DNA of 58,961 nucleotides from UMGS1958 sp045542415. GTDB lineage: Bacteria > Bacillota > Clostridia > UBA1381. Below are positions 43,206 through 53,200 of the stretch, in pieces. The DNA lies in the NCBI GenBank assembly GCA_045542415.1, contig JAZQKZ010000023.1, forward strand, positions 1 to 58,961. Direction: 5' to 3'. Both the position numbers and the translations under genes were made by a program. Each line of letters begins with the position of its first letter. Position 1 is the first letter of the stretch. The notes below the pieces were generated by a model. It saw only the letters and a program-made list of their open reading frames with translations. It made no database searches and was not told where the DNA came from.

Positions 43206-46200
43206 ATGTATAAACATACTATAAGCATAGAATCTCAATTACAAAAGATTTCAAATGAAAACCAAGAATATAGAGAACTTTGGTCGACATGGAATCTGAA
43301 CAAGAAGACACTGGAACCAATATTAAATACCATTATCAAAGATTATCCACATTACAGTTTGCATGATGGATCGCATTCGGAAAGCATTTTGTTAAACATT
43401 GAACGAATGCTCGGTAATTATAATATTGAGAATTTATCACCTACCGATCTATGGCTATTGCTTCATGTTGCTTATTTGCATGACTTTGGTATGGTTATTA
43501 TGGATACAAAAATACAAGAAATATGGAATGATGATAACTTCAAATTGTTCTTAAAAGAACAAGCAGAATCTTCAGATGAAGATGTTAAGAAAGCGGCAAA
43601 TGCGATTTTAAAACAAAATAAAGATGAAGAGCCATATAATATTTCATGGGCTATTGAAATAAAAAGTGCTGTGACATTGCTTATGTCTTCGTATTGCAGA
43701 TGGCAACATGCAGATTACTCTAAAGGTTACATTTTAGATATTGATAAAATATGGGGAATTGATCTCGGACATAATGGGATAATAAAGAAAAGATTAGTGT
43801 CTCTTATTGCAGATATAAGTGCCATTCATACGAAACAATTTAGCGAAGTGTTAGCACTTCATAAAGAAACAAATGGCTTTAAAAATGATTATATTCATCC
43901 ACGTTTTATTGCGTGTTTACTCAGAATCGGTGATGCATTAGATTTGGATAATGGAAGGTTTAATAGGTATGGTGAGACGATTTTTGGGAAAATGCCAGAA
44001 AGTTCAAAAATACACCTTAATAAGCATGAAGCCACGAAACATGTACTTGTTACAAATGAGGTGATTGAAGTTGAGGCAGATTGTCCAGATGATGCAACAT
44101 ACAGAGAAACAAGAAAATGGTTTGATTTGCTTAAAAATGAAATTGATAACTTACATTTAAATTGGAGTGACATTGCACCAAATAATTTCACTAATCCGCC
44201 GAAATTAGCATCGTACAAAATTTTACGAAAAGGGATTGAGGATTCATACGAACTATCCAATCTTAAATTTTCAATATCACAAAACAAGGCATTTGAAATA
44301 ATTGAAGGCTCTTCAATATATAAGGACAAATTTTCTTGTATTAGAGAAATTGTGCAAAATGCAGAAGACGCATCTAAGATACAACTTTGGAGAGACATAA
44401 AGAGTGGCATGTATTATTCTGCGGGGATTGACGAAAGCAAAGTGAAAACTGGTAGTTTATTGCCGACTGATATTCCTACCTGGATATATCAAATATATAC
44501 AATTCAAATCACTGTCGAAAAGAACGAAGCAAATAATGCTGTGGTTTCTATTATGGATCATGGAACGGGAATTTCTACAGATACTCTTAAGGGAATATGC
44601 AATGTTGGACAGAGTTATTATCAAAAAAAAGAATCTATGCAGGAAATCGAAGAAATGCCAATATGGTTAAGACCAACAGCTAACTTTGGCATAGGAATAC
44701 AATCTTGTTTTATGGTTACTGACAAGATTACTATTTATACTCACTCAAACAAAGATAGTTCTTTAAAAATAACTTTTAGGTCTGGAAAACAGGACGGATA
44801 TGTAAATGTAGAAACCTTACAAGAAAATCGAATACGTGGCAGCAAAGTTGTGATTGAAATGTCTAATGATTTGGATTTTTCGTATAGCCTGGGTGGTTTT
44901 ACAGCAAAGAAGCTTATTAAAATTGAGCCGTTTGAAACAAATTGTATTATAATGTATAAAATAATAGAGGCTATTTTTAAGGAATGTGGAAGCGGTTTCT
45001 TTGATATTAAAATAACTTCAAAGCATGCAAGTTTTGAAGATATAATTCCTGCATATTTGTCGGAAAATAAAAAAGCTTTTCCGAACGAAGTTATAAATGA
45101 TAACTTTAGATATATTTTGAATGAAAATATGAACACTATAACCGTGTGGTACAATAACAATTTATATAAAATCGAACTTAATAAAAACAGCCATGGCAAT
45201 GTCAACGTGTGCTACAAAGGAAAGCATGTCAGTAAAACGAAAATAAATCCACTTAGTTTTGCGGGATTTATTATCAATGTAGATATTTATGGGATACCTA
45301 CAAAAGAGGCTTTAACATTAAGTAGAGAAGAATTAACATTTTATGCTTCAAAGAAAATATGTGACGATATATCAAAAATTATTGGAGAATATTTTAAATT
45401 GCTATCACAGAACTTAAGTACAATCCAAGATGAAACAGCGCTTCTGGATGTTTTTTTATTGACATCTTGGTTGTATGAAAAGTCATTTCCTGATTCACTA
45501 TTCAATAAAGTATCCGATAATAAAAATATTCGAGTAGTAAAATTTAGTGAGTCAAAAAATATCTACGAACTGGATTATTGTTCTTTGCGAGAAATATCAC
45601 AGGTATATCCGTGTATTCCATATATCAATTGTACGATGGAAAAAGTACCTATGCCATCAGTCCCTGGCTATATGACTGAAACTAAGTTGGTTCAGGAATT
45701 AAATCAAAGTAACATAGATAAATCATTATATACCATCCTTATAATTGATGAAAACATCAAAAGATTTTTGGCATATGCACCCAAAGATATAACATACATA
45801 AAAGGAAGCGAAATATTGAGTATATGTACCATCAACACAAATGATAACTTGTATAATCCAAATGATTTCACAAAAAAGATATTACTTAGAAAGTTAGTAT
45901 ATGATAGCAAATGTAAAAATATATACAACAACAATATGTACATTATGCGTAGGTCTATACCCGCATTTGAGGAGTTTTCCAAATTAGCAGTAAACTTAAA
46001 AGGAGTATTATTTATTGGGCACGAAGGTTACTCAAATTGGAACATTATCTCGCCAATTTCATTAAATGATGTGGATAAAGTTGCAGAGTTATCAAAAGAT
46101 GCTTTTATAGAATACGTCTGTAGTCAAGCAACATTCAAAAATATAGTTGAATATACAATAAATCACGGAAAAATCGCATCTGATGAAACGACTATTAGAA

Positions 46201-46262
46201 ATGAATATAAGCGATTAATAGAAGCCTATTATGATATGATTACAACTCCGAAAGATGAATAA
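43206..46262 (+). CDS. HD-domain + GHKL (HSP90-like) ATPase protein
   Basis: 1018 residues. Residues about 40-260 have an HD-hydrolase layout: SLHDGSHSES (His53/His57), YLHDFGM (His92-Asp93) and RIGDALDLD (about 241-248). Residues 355-560 carry all GHKL ATP-site boxes: REIVQNAEDAS (381-390), IMDHGTGIS (449-457) and NFGIGIQSCF (493-502), as in HSP90/Sacsin-type ATPases. The C-terminal 450 residues are unassigned. Start at ATG 43206 after GAAAGGAG; an upstream ATG (43182) precedes the SD. The fusion joins a nucleotide phosphohydrolase-like unit to a conformational ATPase; with the TIR partner, a defence sensor is a fair inference. Confidence 0.75.
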   Translation: MYKHTISIESQLQKISNENQEYRELWSTWNLNKKTLEPILNTIIKDYPHYSLHDGSHSESILLNIERMLGNYNIENLSPTDLWLLLHVAYLHDFGMVIMDTKIQEIWNDDNFKLFLKEQAESSDEDVKKAANAILKQNKDEEPYNISWAIEIKSAVTLLMSSYCRWQHADYSKGYILDIDKIWGIDLGHNGIIKKRLVSLIADISAIHTKQFSEVLALHKETNGFKNDYIHPRFIACLLRIGDALDLDNGRFNRYGETIFGKMPESSKIHLNKHEATKHVLVTNEVIEVEADCPDDATYRETRKWFDLLKNEIDNLHLNWSDIAPNNFTNPPKLASYKILRKGIEDSYELSNLKFSISQNKAFEIIEGSSIYKDKFSCIREIVQNAEDASKIQLWRDIKSGMYYSAGIDESKVKTGSLLPTDIPTWIYQIYTIQITVEKNEANNAVVSIMDHGTGISTDTLKGICNVGQSYYQKKESMQEIEEMPIWLRPTANFGIGIQSCFMVTDKITIYTHSNKDSSLKITFRSGKQDGYVNVETLQENRIRGSKVVIEMSNDLDFSYSLGGFTAKKLIKIEPFETNCIIMYKIIEAIFKECGSGFFDIKITSKHASFEDIIPAYLSENKKAFPNEVINDNFRYILNENMNTITVWYNNNLYKIELNKNSHGNVNVCYKGKHVSKTKINPLSFAGFIINVDIYGIPTKEALTLSREELTFYASKKICDDISKIIGEYFKLLSQNLSTIQDETALLDVFLLTSWLYEKSFPDSLFNKVSDNKNIRVVKFSESKNIYELDYCSLREISQVYPCIPYINCTMEKVPMPSVPGYMTETKLVQELNQSNIDKSLYTILIIDENIKRFLAYAPKDITYIKGSEILSICTINTNDNLYNPNDFTKKILLRKLVYDSKCKNIYNNNMYIMRRSIPAFEEFSKLAVNLKGVLFIGHEGYSNWNIISPISLNDVDKVAELSKDAFIEYVCSQATFKNIVEYTINHGKIASDETTIRNEYKRLIEAYYDMITTPKDE

Positions 46263-46267
46263 TGTCA

Positions 46268-46296
46268 AAAGCAGCAGGGTGGGGTCCTGCTGCTTT
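46268..46296. terminator. Bidirectional terminator between convergent genes
   Basis: AAAGCAGCAGG, GTGGGGT loop, CCTGCTGCTTT. Confidence 0.75.
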
Positions 46297-46302
46297 GTTG
46301 AG

Positions 46303-47586
46303 TTATCGTAAAACATTCCAATTTCCGTTTCTATCAGAGCCGATGCGTTTTATTCTGCCTTCTTTCTTTAACTTGGCAATTATACGCTGAACCTGTCTTT
46401 GAGTAATATTCAACTTTTCCGCAAGAATTTTTGATGTAATTTTGTTATTTGTTCTCATCAATGCAACGACATTTTCTGCGACATCATCTACGACATCTAC
46501 GACATTTTCTACGACATCAGCAAATCTAAACGTAACGACCATAAAATTATCGCTGATATCAAAAATGCTTGTATCGTAAGCCTTTAAGATTCGGCTCATG
46601 CCTGAACCGAGCTGCTCAACTAAGCCAATGTCCTTGAAAACACGCATTAACTCACGGTTGCGTGACATTGAACGGCAGTTGAAGAAATCGTCCTTGCTTA
46701 ATCCAAGCGGAAGTCCGCCGTAGGAAGTAATCTGTATTCTGTCAGAGAAAATCTCAAATACAGGCGGCACTTCTCTTGTGTAATCGTTATGAACAACAGC
46801 ATTGATTACTGCCTCACGCAAGGCAATTGGATCTACAAGCTTCTTTTCGATACGCTCCTTACTCGTTATCTTAGTAAGTGTTCTATTCTCAATTTCAAGC
46901 TTATCCAATACGCTCTTCGTAGCCTTTATAAGTGAGCAGAATCCGTATTCTTCATTTTCGATAAGGTCAACTTTATCTGTGCCTGAATATTTTGCAACCT
47001 TGATTGAAGTTCCGTTGCTGTCTGCCAAAAGATATGCAACGTAATTTAATTTGCCATCCTCGGTTAATAAATCGAGATTTTCCGGGAATTTATCATTTAA
47101 AGTCAGACCTTTAGACTGATAATAAATTTGTAATTGCTCAAATGTCAGGCTTTGGCGTGGTGAGGCGATTTTGTTGAGAGAGTTTCTTGTTCTCTTTGAA
47201 TACAAATCATCAATCATACCCGGCTCCATAGGCTGTGATGAGCTGCCGACACGGATAAAACATCCTTTAGGGGACATTCCAGCTCTTTTAATGTAATATG
47301 GTTTTTCTGAGCCGCTTGAAATAATAATATGAATAATATTCTTTCCATTCTGTTTTTCAGTTACAATATCAAACAATCCGAGCGTTGCCGGAAGTATATT
47401 GTCTTTAATTCGGTCAGCTATCATAAGCTGCATCTCATCGGAATTATCCACTCCAATCGCTTCTCCGTCATCATTTACACCGATATATATGTCTCCGCCT
47501 TCACGGTAGTTCAAAAAAGCCACAACTTCACGTTCCAGCTTGTCGTTCAATTGAGATTTGAATTCAGTTCGATTATTCTCCTGCAT
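46303..47586 (-). CDS. AlbA_2 (Schlafen-like) / RecG-like regulator with wHTH tail
   Basis: 427 residues. N-terminal AlbA_2 domain (MQENNRTEFKSQL, REVVAFLNYREGGDIYIGVND), a HATPase_c_4-like centre (DPIALREAVINAVVHNDY, DRIQITSYGGLP, VEQLGSGMSRI) and a C-terminal winged helix (ITSKILAEKLNITQRQVQRIIAKLKKEGRI). Between centre and wHTH lies a low-complexity Val/Asp/Glu/Asn linker (about 363-381) encoded by ACGACAT-type DNA repeats. Such proteins are common on mobile islands as putative regulators. GGAGGTG lies before the ATG. Confidence 0.8.
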   Translation of the reverse strand: MQENNRTEFKSQLNDKLEREVVAFLNYREGGDIYIGVNDDGEAIGVDNSDEMQLMIADRIKDNILPATLGLFDIVTEKQNGKNIIHIIISSGSEKPYYIKRAGMSPKGCFIRVGSSSQPMEPGMIDDLYSKRTRNSLNKIASPRQSLTFEQLQIYYQSKGLTLNDKFPENLDLLTEDGKLNYVAYLLADSNGTSIKVAKYSGTDKVDLIENEEYGFCSLIKATKSVLDKLEIENRTLTKITSKERIEKKLVDPIALREAVINAVVHNDYTREVPPVFEIFSDRIQITSYGGLPLGLSKDDFFNCRSMSRNRELMRVFKDIGLVEQLGSGMSRILKAYDTSIFDISDNFMVVTFRFADVVENVVDVVDDVAENVVALMRTNNKITSKILAEKLNITQRQVQRIIAKLKKEGRIKRIGSDRNGNWNVLR

Positions 47587-47611
47587 ACGGCACCTCCGTT
47601 CTCTTTATATA

Positions 47612-47640
47612 ATTATAACCGTATTTGACAATAAATTCAA
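47612..47640 (-). promoter_or_regulatory. Promoter of the AlbA_2 gene
   Basis: On the minus strand TTGAAT (47640-47635), 17-base spacer, TATAAT (47617-47612). Confidence 0.65.
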
Positions 47641-47702
47641 TAGTTTTTTGAAAAGTATCAAAAGTTATTTTTCGTGAAATACTATTCTTGAGGTGATTTA
47701 TA

Positions 47703-47978
47703 ATGGCCAAACAAGGAATGAAAAGACCGGAACGTACTCATACAAGACCCAAAAACGATGCACCGCCGGTGCCGGAGATTCAGGGAAAGGCAAAGCATGG
47801 AAAGGAACAGGCAAATCCTGTGATTAACGGAACCTCTGCACCGGCACTGAAGGTTTGTCACAGGGATGCATTCAAAAGCGAACGACCTATATCTTCGGCA
47901 TATTCTGTAATTGATACGGACTTGGCGAGGGATAATCTTGAAAATGACCTTTCCGATGCGGATTCACACGATTTGTAG
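47703..47978 (+). CDS. Small conserved-looking protein, function unknown
   Basis: 91 residues, basic and proline-rich at the N-terminus (MKRPERTHTRPKND...PPVPEIQGKAKHG) and acidic at the C-terminus (DTDLARDNLENDLSDAD), with no membrane segment and little predicted fold. It has a good SD (TTGAGGTGATTT) and codon use like real genes. I do not recognise a function. A loose hairpin TGCACT...AGTGCA follows. Confidence 0.6.
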   Translation: MAKQGMKRPERTHTRPKNDAPPVPEIQGKAKHGKEQANPVINGTSAPALKVCHRDAFKSERPISSAYSVIDTDLARDNLENDLSDADSHDL

Positions 47979-48090
47979 AAAACATTATGCACTTCAAAAG
48001 TATCACTCTTGGAGTGCATTTATATTTTATGTTGAGTGATACATAATAAACCTAAAAACCAACAAATACATAAGATTTTATTTGCTTTTC

Positions 48091-48301
48091 TTAGTATAGA
48101 ATTCACACTTGCCGAAGCATATTTTTCTATTATATCTTGCTTGTATTCAAGCACAAGACTCTTGTTCAATTCTGTTTCTTTGCATCATTCCATAAATACA
48201 GTTATATCACGAATATACTTGTCCAAAGTAGAGGATGACGTCTCCTCGTTAATTAAATATTCTTTAAACTTTCGTATTAGTTCGTTTGTGATTTTTCTCA
48301 T
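48091..48301 (-). pseudogene. Relic of a XerC/D-like recombinase N-terminus
   Basis: Reverse-strand reading from ATG 48301 gives MRKITNELIRKFKEYLINEE, then LDKYIRDITVFME, a stop, and in the same frame LVLEYKQDIIEKYASASVNS. It aligns along its length with residues 1-75 of the recombinase at 58110 (LIEEE..., EKYIRDITAFVNW, LVLEYKNILVQQYAPASVNS). The in-frame TGA replaces the Trp codon region, and the catalytic part is missing. It marks an older insertion of a relative of the right-hand element. Confidence 0.8.
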
Positions 48302-48445
48302 TTTGAATCAACTCCTTTGGTTTTATTTTACCACCAACGATAAAACATATAATAGTTGTCAATGATTTGCGTTTTACCTACTTATTCAATCACAAACAAT
48401 ACCACAAGAAATGAATAATATCTATTCAAATAATAAGAAATAACA

Positions 48446-50263
48446 AAGGGGCTGTAGCAAAACGATTTTTTAAATCGGGTTGACTACAGCCCTGTTTTCT
48501 TGCCTGAATTGCTCAATATCAAGGAATTTTCTCTAAAAAACGGCATGACAAAATAGAGGCATTGCCTCTTGCTTTTCTCAGTATTCACTTTTTCTTTCTT
48601 CTAAGCCGAAAGTTTGCCGTGAAGCTGCGTTCCGGTCCGATTGTCCTGAATTTTATGGTGTAATTTGTTGATGTTGTATGCCATTGCTATGAGGGCTATT
48701 TCCGTTCTTACCTTTTTGTTTCCACGAAGCAAAAAACTGTCTGAATTTGTAATTCGCTTTTATCACTCCAAATGCTCCCTCTACCTGAATACTTCTGTTA
48801 GTTTTGAGCAATATTCCCATCGGCGAGGTGATATTGGCTAATGAGGTCTTTCTCTGTTCAATAAATTTTTTAGACACTTGCATTTTGCGGTTGCCTTTGC
48901 TACGTGTACAATTCTTTTTATGTGGACATCCTTCACAGCTTCCGCATTCGTAATATGTAATTTCACTCTCAAATCCGGATTTGCTTTTTCTCTTACCCTG
49001 ATACACGGCTTTGAGCTTTTTGCCGTTTTGGCAAGTGTATTCATCTTTCTCGGCATCATATTTCATATTTTCTCGCAGTGCCATGTTATTCTTGAATTTC
49101 TTGGTCTTTGAACGCTCATAATTTTGGGGTTTTATGTAACAGCTTTGCTTTTTATCTTCGAAGTATGTGTAATTTTCTTCGCTTTCATAGCCTGCATCCG
49201 CTGTTACATCTCCATATTGCACATCAAGCTTTTCCTCCATTTTGTTTAGTAACGGTATTAGTGTTAATTGGTCGCTTCTTTCGCTTGATATGTCGAATCC
49301 CGTAATATATTCGCCCTCTACTGCCAATTGCAGATTGTAAGCAGGCTTAAGCTGCGCATTTCTCATGTGGTCTTCTTTAAGATGCATAAATGTTGCATCG
49401 GGATCTGTCTTTGAAAAGCTGTTTCTTCCTGAAAAAGTAGCTTGATAGTTTTCGTACTTTTCTTTGCGTAATACAAGTTCACTTAATTGCTCAATATCTC
49501 GTTGGAGTTCACTCTTTCGTCTGCCTCTGCCATACACAAACGGTGTTTGTACTTTTGATTTCAACATATCAAGGAGTTGTTCCGCACTATCAGTGTTCAG
49601 CATATATTTTAAGCATAGCTCAGGAATTAATTTCTCCAGCTTTTCAAGCAAGCGTGCTTCATATTTGTTGGTACTCTTTTTCCATACGAAGCTATATTTG
49701 TTTGCATTTGCTTCAATTTTTGTTCCGTCAACAAAAAGATGTTCAAATTTAATTTCATTTGATTCAGATAACAATTTTACGATTTGATAAAAGATGTCTT
49801 CACTACAATCAGACAATCTTTTGCTTCTAAAACGGGCTATTTCATGATAATTAGGAGATTTTTCGCCGTTTAAAAGCCATATGAAATTAATATCTCTTTT
49901 ACAAGAGCTTTCAATAGCCCTTGTTGAATATATTCCTTCCATGTTGGCATAGAGTAGAATTTTTAAAAGTGTGCGAGGATTTGTGGCACATTTCCTGCCG
50001 AGAGTCGAATATGAATGATACAAGTCATACAAATCCAATTTATCAACAATTTCATCGAGTAAACGAACGCTGTCGTTTTCGGGGATTGTTCTTTCTGCAA
50101 AATCTTCTGAAATTAGTAGTTGAATATTTCTTCTCATTGTGGTATAATCTCCTTGGGTAATTATTTATTAGCAATTTAATTATACCAAAAAACGAGGACT
50201 TTTGCTACTGCAATTGTCCTCGTTTTTCTACTTTGTTGGGCTGTTATTTTGCTACAGCCCCTT
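48446..50263 (-). mobile_element. IS1182-family insertion sequence
   Basis: Perfect 17-base ends AAGGGGCTGTAGCAAAA (48446-48462) and its complement (50247-50263) bound a single transposase gene. A second GGGCTGTAG/CTACAGCCC inverted pair makes a subterminal hairpin at the left end. No clear target duplication. The element separates the integrase relic from the three-domain gene. Confidence 0.9.
48601..50137 (-). pseudogene. IS1182-family transposase with 3' frameshift
   Basis: The frame from ATG 50137 gives 494 residues: DUF772-type N-terminal (NPRTLLKILLYANMEGIYSTRAIE), DDE core (LFVDGTKIEANANKYSF; VTADAGYESEENY; AFGVIKANYKFRQF) and then a nonsense tail. After a run of six T (48731-48736 on the plus strand as A) the other frame continues with the expected family end LRGNKKVRTEIALIAMAYNI and stops at 48601-48603. 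A one-base insertion in the homopolymer explains it; the product is likely inactive unless slippage occurs. Confidence 0.85.
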
Positions 50264-50284
50264 AAATTAATATATTAAATACAA

Positions 50285-53200
50285 TTAATAAGGTAATTTT
50301 TCAATTAATGAACGTGTATAAGCTGCAGCTACTAGTGCAGCATAATTATGCCAAATATCATTTTTTTTGCCATCGCAATAGTCGCTTATTCCACGAACTA
50401 CATAATATCCAATTTCTAATTGCCATGTAGCTTCTGCAATACCGCTTCCTTCCATCTCGACAGCATGGACTGAATATGTTTTTTTGAGGTCATCTCTTTT
50501 TGACGGATTTTTGAGAACTCTATTAGCAGATGCAATTTTTTCTTTAAAAATATATGGATAATCATTTCTGTTCGGATCTTCAGGATGGCTAATAGAATTA
50601 CCTTGAATGTCATATAAAATATCAGTTTCGTTAGAGGGACGAGCAAATGTTTCAGGGTATTTTTGACATATTTCATCAATATATTTTTCCCAAGGTTTTT
50701 CTCCCATGAGTTTACCGACGTCTAGATGAGCCTGTGCTTCAAGCAGTCTTGCCGCTGGTGGAACGCTACAACCACGCAATTCTTCAATTTCGGCTCGTTC
50801 GCTTACAAAATCATACGAGACAATTTCTTTAGCAATTACTATATCACCTAGTCTAACATGCTTTTCTTTATCTTCTGGGGATGGTATTCCACCTGCTATT
50901 CCCACCATAATTATAACATCAATATTGGGGAATCTATTTCGTAGACAATTAGCACGTATTGCAGCGGAAGTATTACCTGGTCCAATTGTTTGCGCAAGTG
51001 CAACTTTATGTTCTCTGCCATCCAATGAACGTATTTTCCCGATACAATACTCTCTACCTGTTGCCATGGATGTTTTTGGGAAAACAGCTGTTCTAGGGTT
51101 AATCATCATGTTTTTCATAGCAGCAAATTCTTCAGGCAACGCTGTTATAATACCAATCCCTACACTCTTATCGACTTCTTCTTTATACTGTATTGTTTTT
51201 TGAGAATCTATTTCTTCAAAATCATTATGAATATAATAACTATCCTCATTAATGTTAATTTTCATAAAATCATTTTTCTCCTCACATTTAATGTTTTCAT
51301 ACATATCCTCTACAATAACAAACCCAGCAGAATATGAACACTGGCGTTTAGACACATTACAGGCCGTAGATGCTTGATTCCAAACAGATTTAATGTCACT
51401 GTGCAAAGTATCACTTACCTGACCAAAAGCACAACCAAATTTAAAGCCAACCTGCTCATAATCAGGTTCTGAGAAAAGAGTTCGAAGTTTTTCCGCAAAA
51501 CATATAGCTTTTTCCAAGTTTTTGAATAGTATAGTTCCAAATGAATTTGTTCCAACCTCTCCATATATGTAAATGTTATCTTCATCTAGTTTTAAGATTG
51601 AATTAACAATTTTTTGAACCTCTTCTACAACATTTATATTTTTTGCATTTTGAGTGTTCCTATAACCAAAAAAGTCAAAGTGTAATATTACATAATTGGA
51701 AATTCTAGTGTTTTTTATGTATTGGATACACTTGTTTATGGCAACATCTATATCTCTTCTCTTGTTTGCACGGACATAATTAGTATCAGTAGGCTTTTTT
51801 AAACTGTGTATACATATACAAAGTTTTTCACATAATTTTTGAATTGTTGAATCAATTAAATCAACAGTTGATTTATATAAATTCGAATACTCCTCTTGTG
51901 CTTCAGTAGTACAAAGAACTTTTAATTTTTCTAAAATATCTATGTCAATAAATTTATTTTTATCGGAAATAATAATAAATTTTGACAAATATTTTTTGTC
52001 TAGGACAAGCTTATATAACATAATGTTTATAATTGCTTGTTCTAAAAATGTTGTATATGATAGTTTTGATAATTCTGTATTAAATTCATCGCTAAAAGGG
52101 ACTACAGAATCGATTATCTTTTTGTATGCATCACGAAATCTAACATCGTAACCCACAAATTTTTCTATTGTGTCAAAAAGTTCTTTTTGATTATATTTTA
52201 ATTTTCTCAAGGAGGCATTTGCAACTTTTGCTGCATCACGTAAATATCGTTCAGCTTTTGAAGGTATAAAAGTTCTATATGCTGTGAGAATATTAGAGTG
52301 CGCGAGCACTATATCATAATGTACATGTCTATAATAAATATCCTGATCTCTACATATAATTAATTGATTCAGTGAGTCCGCTTTGCCAAATTTTTCATGA
52401 ATAGTGTTGAGACAATCAATATAACTCGTTATCTCTGAAAGCGGGACAGAATCAGACTGTGAGAATGCATCAATCTCATTTGGTATTATTTCTTGATTTA
52501 TACTTAAAAAATCGCCATTCTTATCCCTTATGCAATATTTAGAAATTTTATTGACATCATACAAAGCTGTTTCTATTTCTTCATTAAGTCTATTTTTAGC
52601 ATATGAAAATGGACCATATAAATATGGTTTAGTAAAAAAATTGTGAAAATCATACCTATCCATTGGATAATCATACGCTAAATTCGCAAGCACTTTATTT
52701 AAAAATGTAGCTTCCATTCTATGCAGTTTGCTATTTTCTTCTCTTGTTCCACAAATATTAATGATTATAGGCAGAAGAATGGATGCTTTTTTTTCGATAT
52801 GATCATAGTCCCCCTCGCCAGATCTACATGCTCGACAGTATACTCCGTTAATAAGTACATTTCTAGCTACTAACACACCTCTATCACAGAGGATATCAAT
52901 CCATTTTATCAAGTTAGCTCTGCCTTCATATCGAGCAATTAGTTCGTCAAACGACAAGAAAAATTTTGTGCCAAGAACAGAATTATTCTGTTCAATACGA
53001 CGTTCATACTCACTTCTGAGTGTCTTCATAATGTTCATTATAGAGTAAAACTTTGGAACATCTGGCGCAGGAATTGGATTTAATAAATTGTTGAGTGAAC
53101 TATTGATGGTGCTTTGCAAAAATAATATTGTTGATTTTTTTAAGGTGACTGCTTTTTCGTTTCCAACATATGATATTAAGTCAAAATCATCAATTGTGTA

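Noticed and set aside
42151..46262. Thoeris or CBASS operon
   Set aside because: No SIR2/SLOG ThsA partner and no CD-NTase (GS...DxD) or CAP effector; the partner is an HD-GHKL ATPase.
48036..48365. Plus-strand 109-codon frame
   Set aside because: It is antisense to the recombinase relic 48091-48301, which has clear homology inside the window; no SD.
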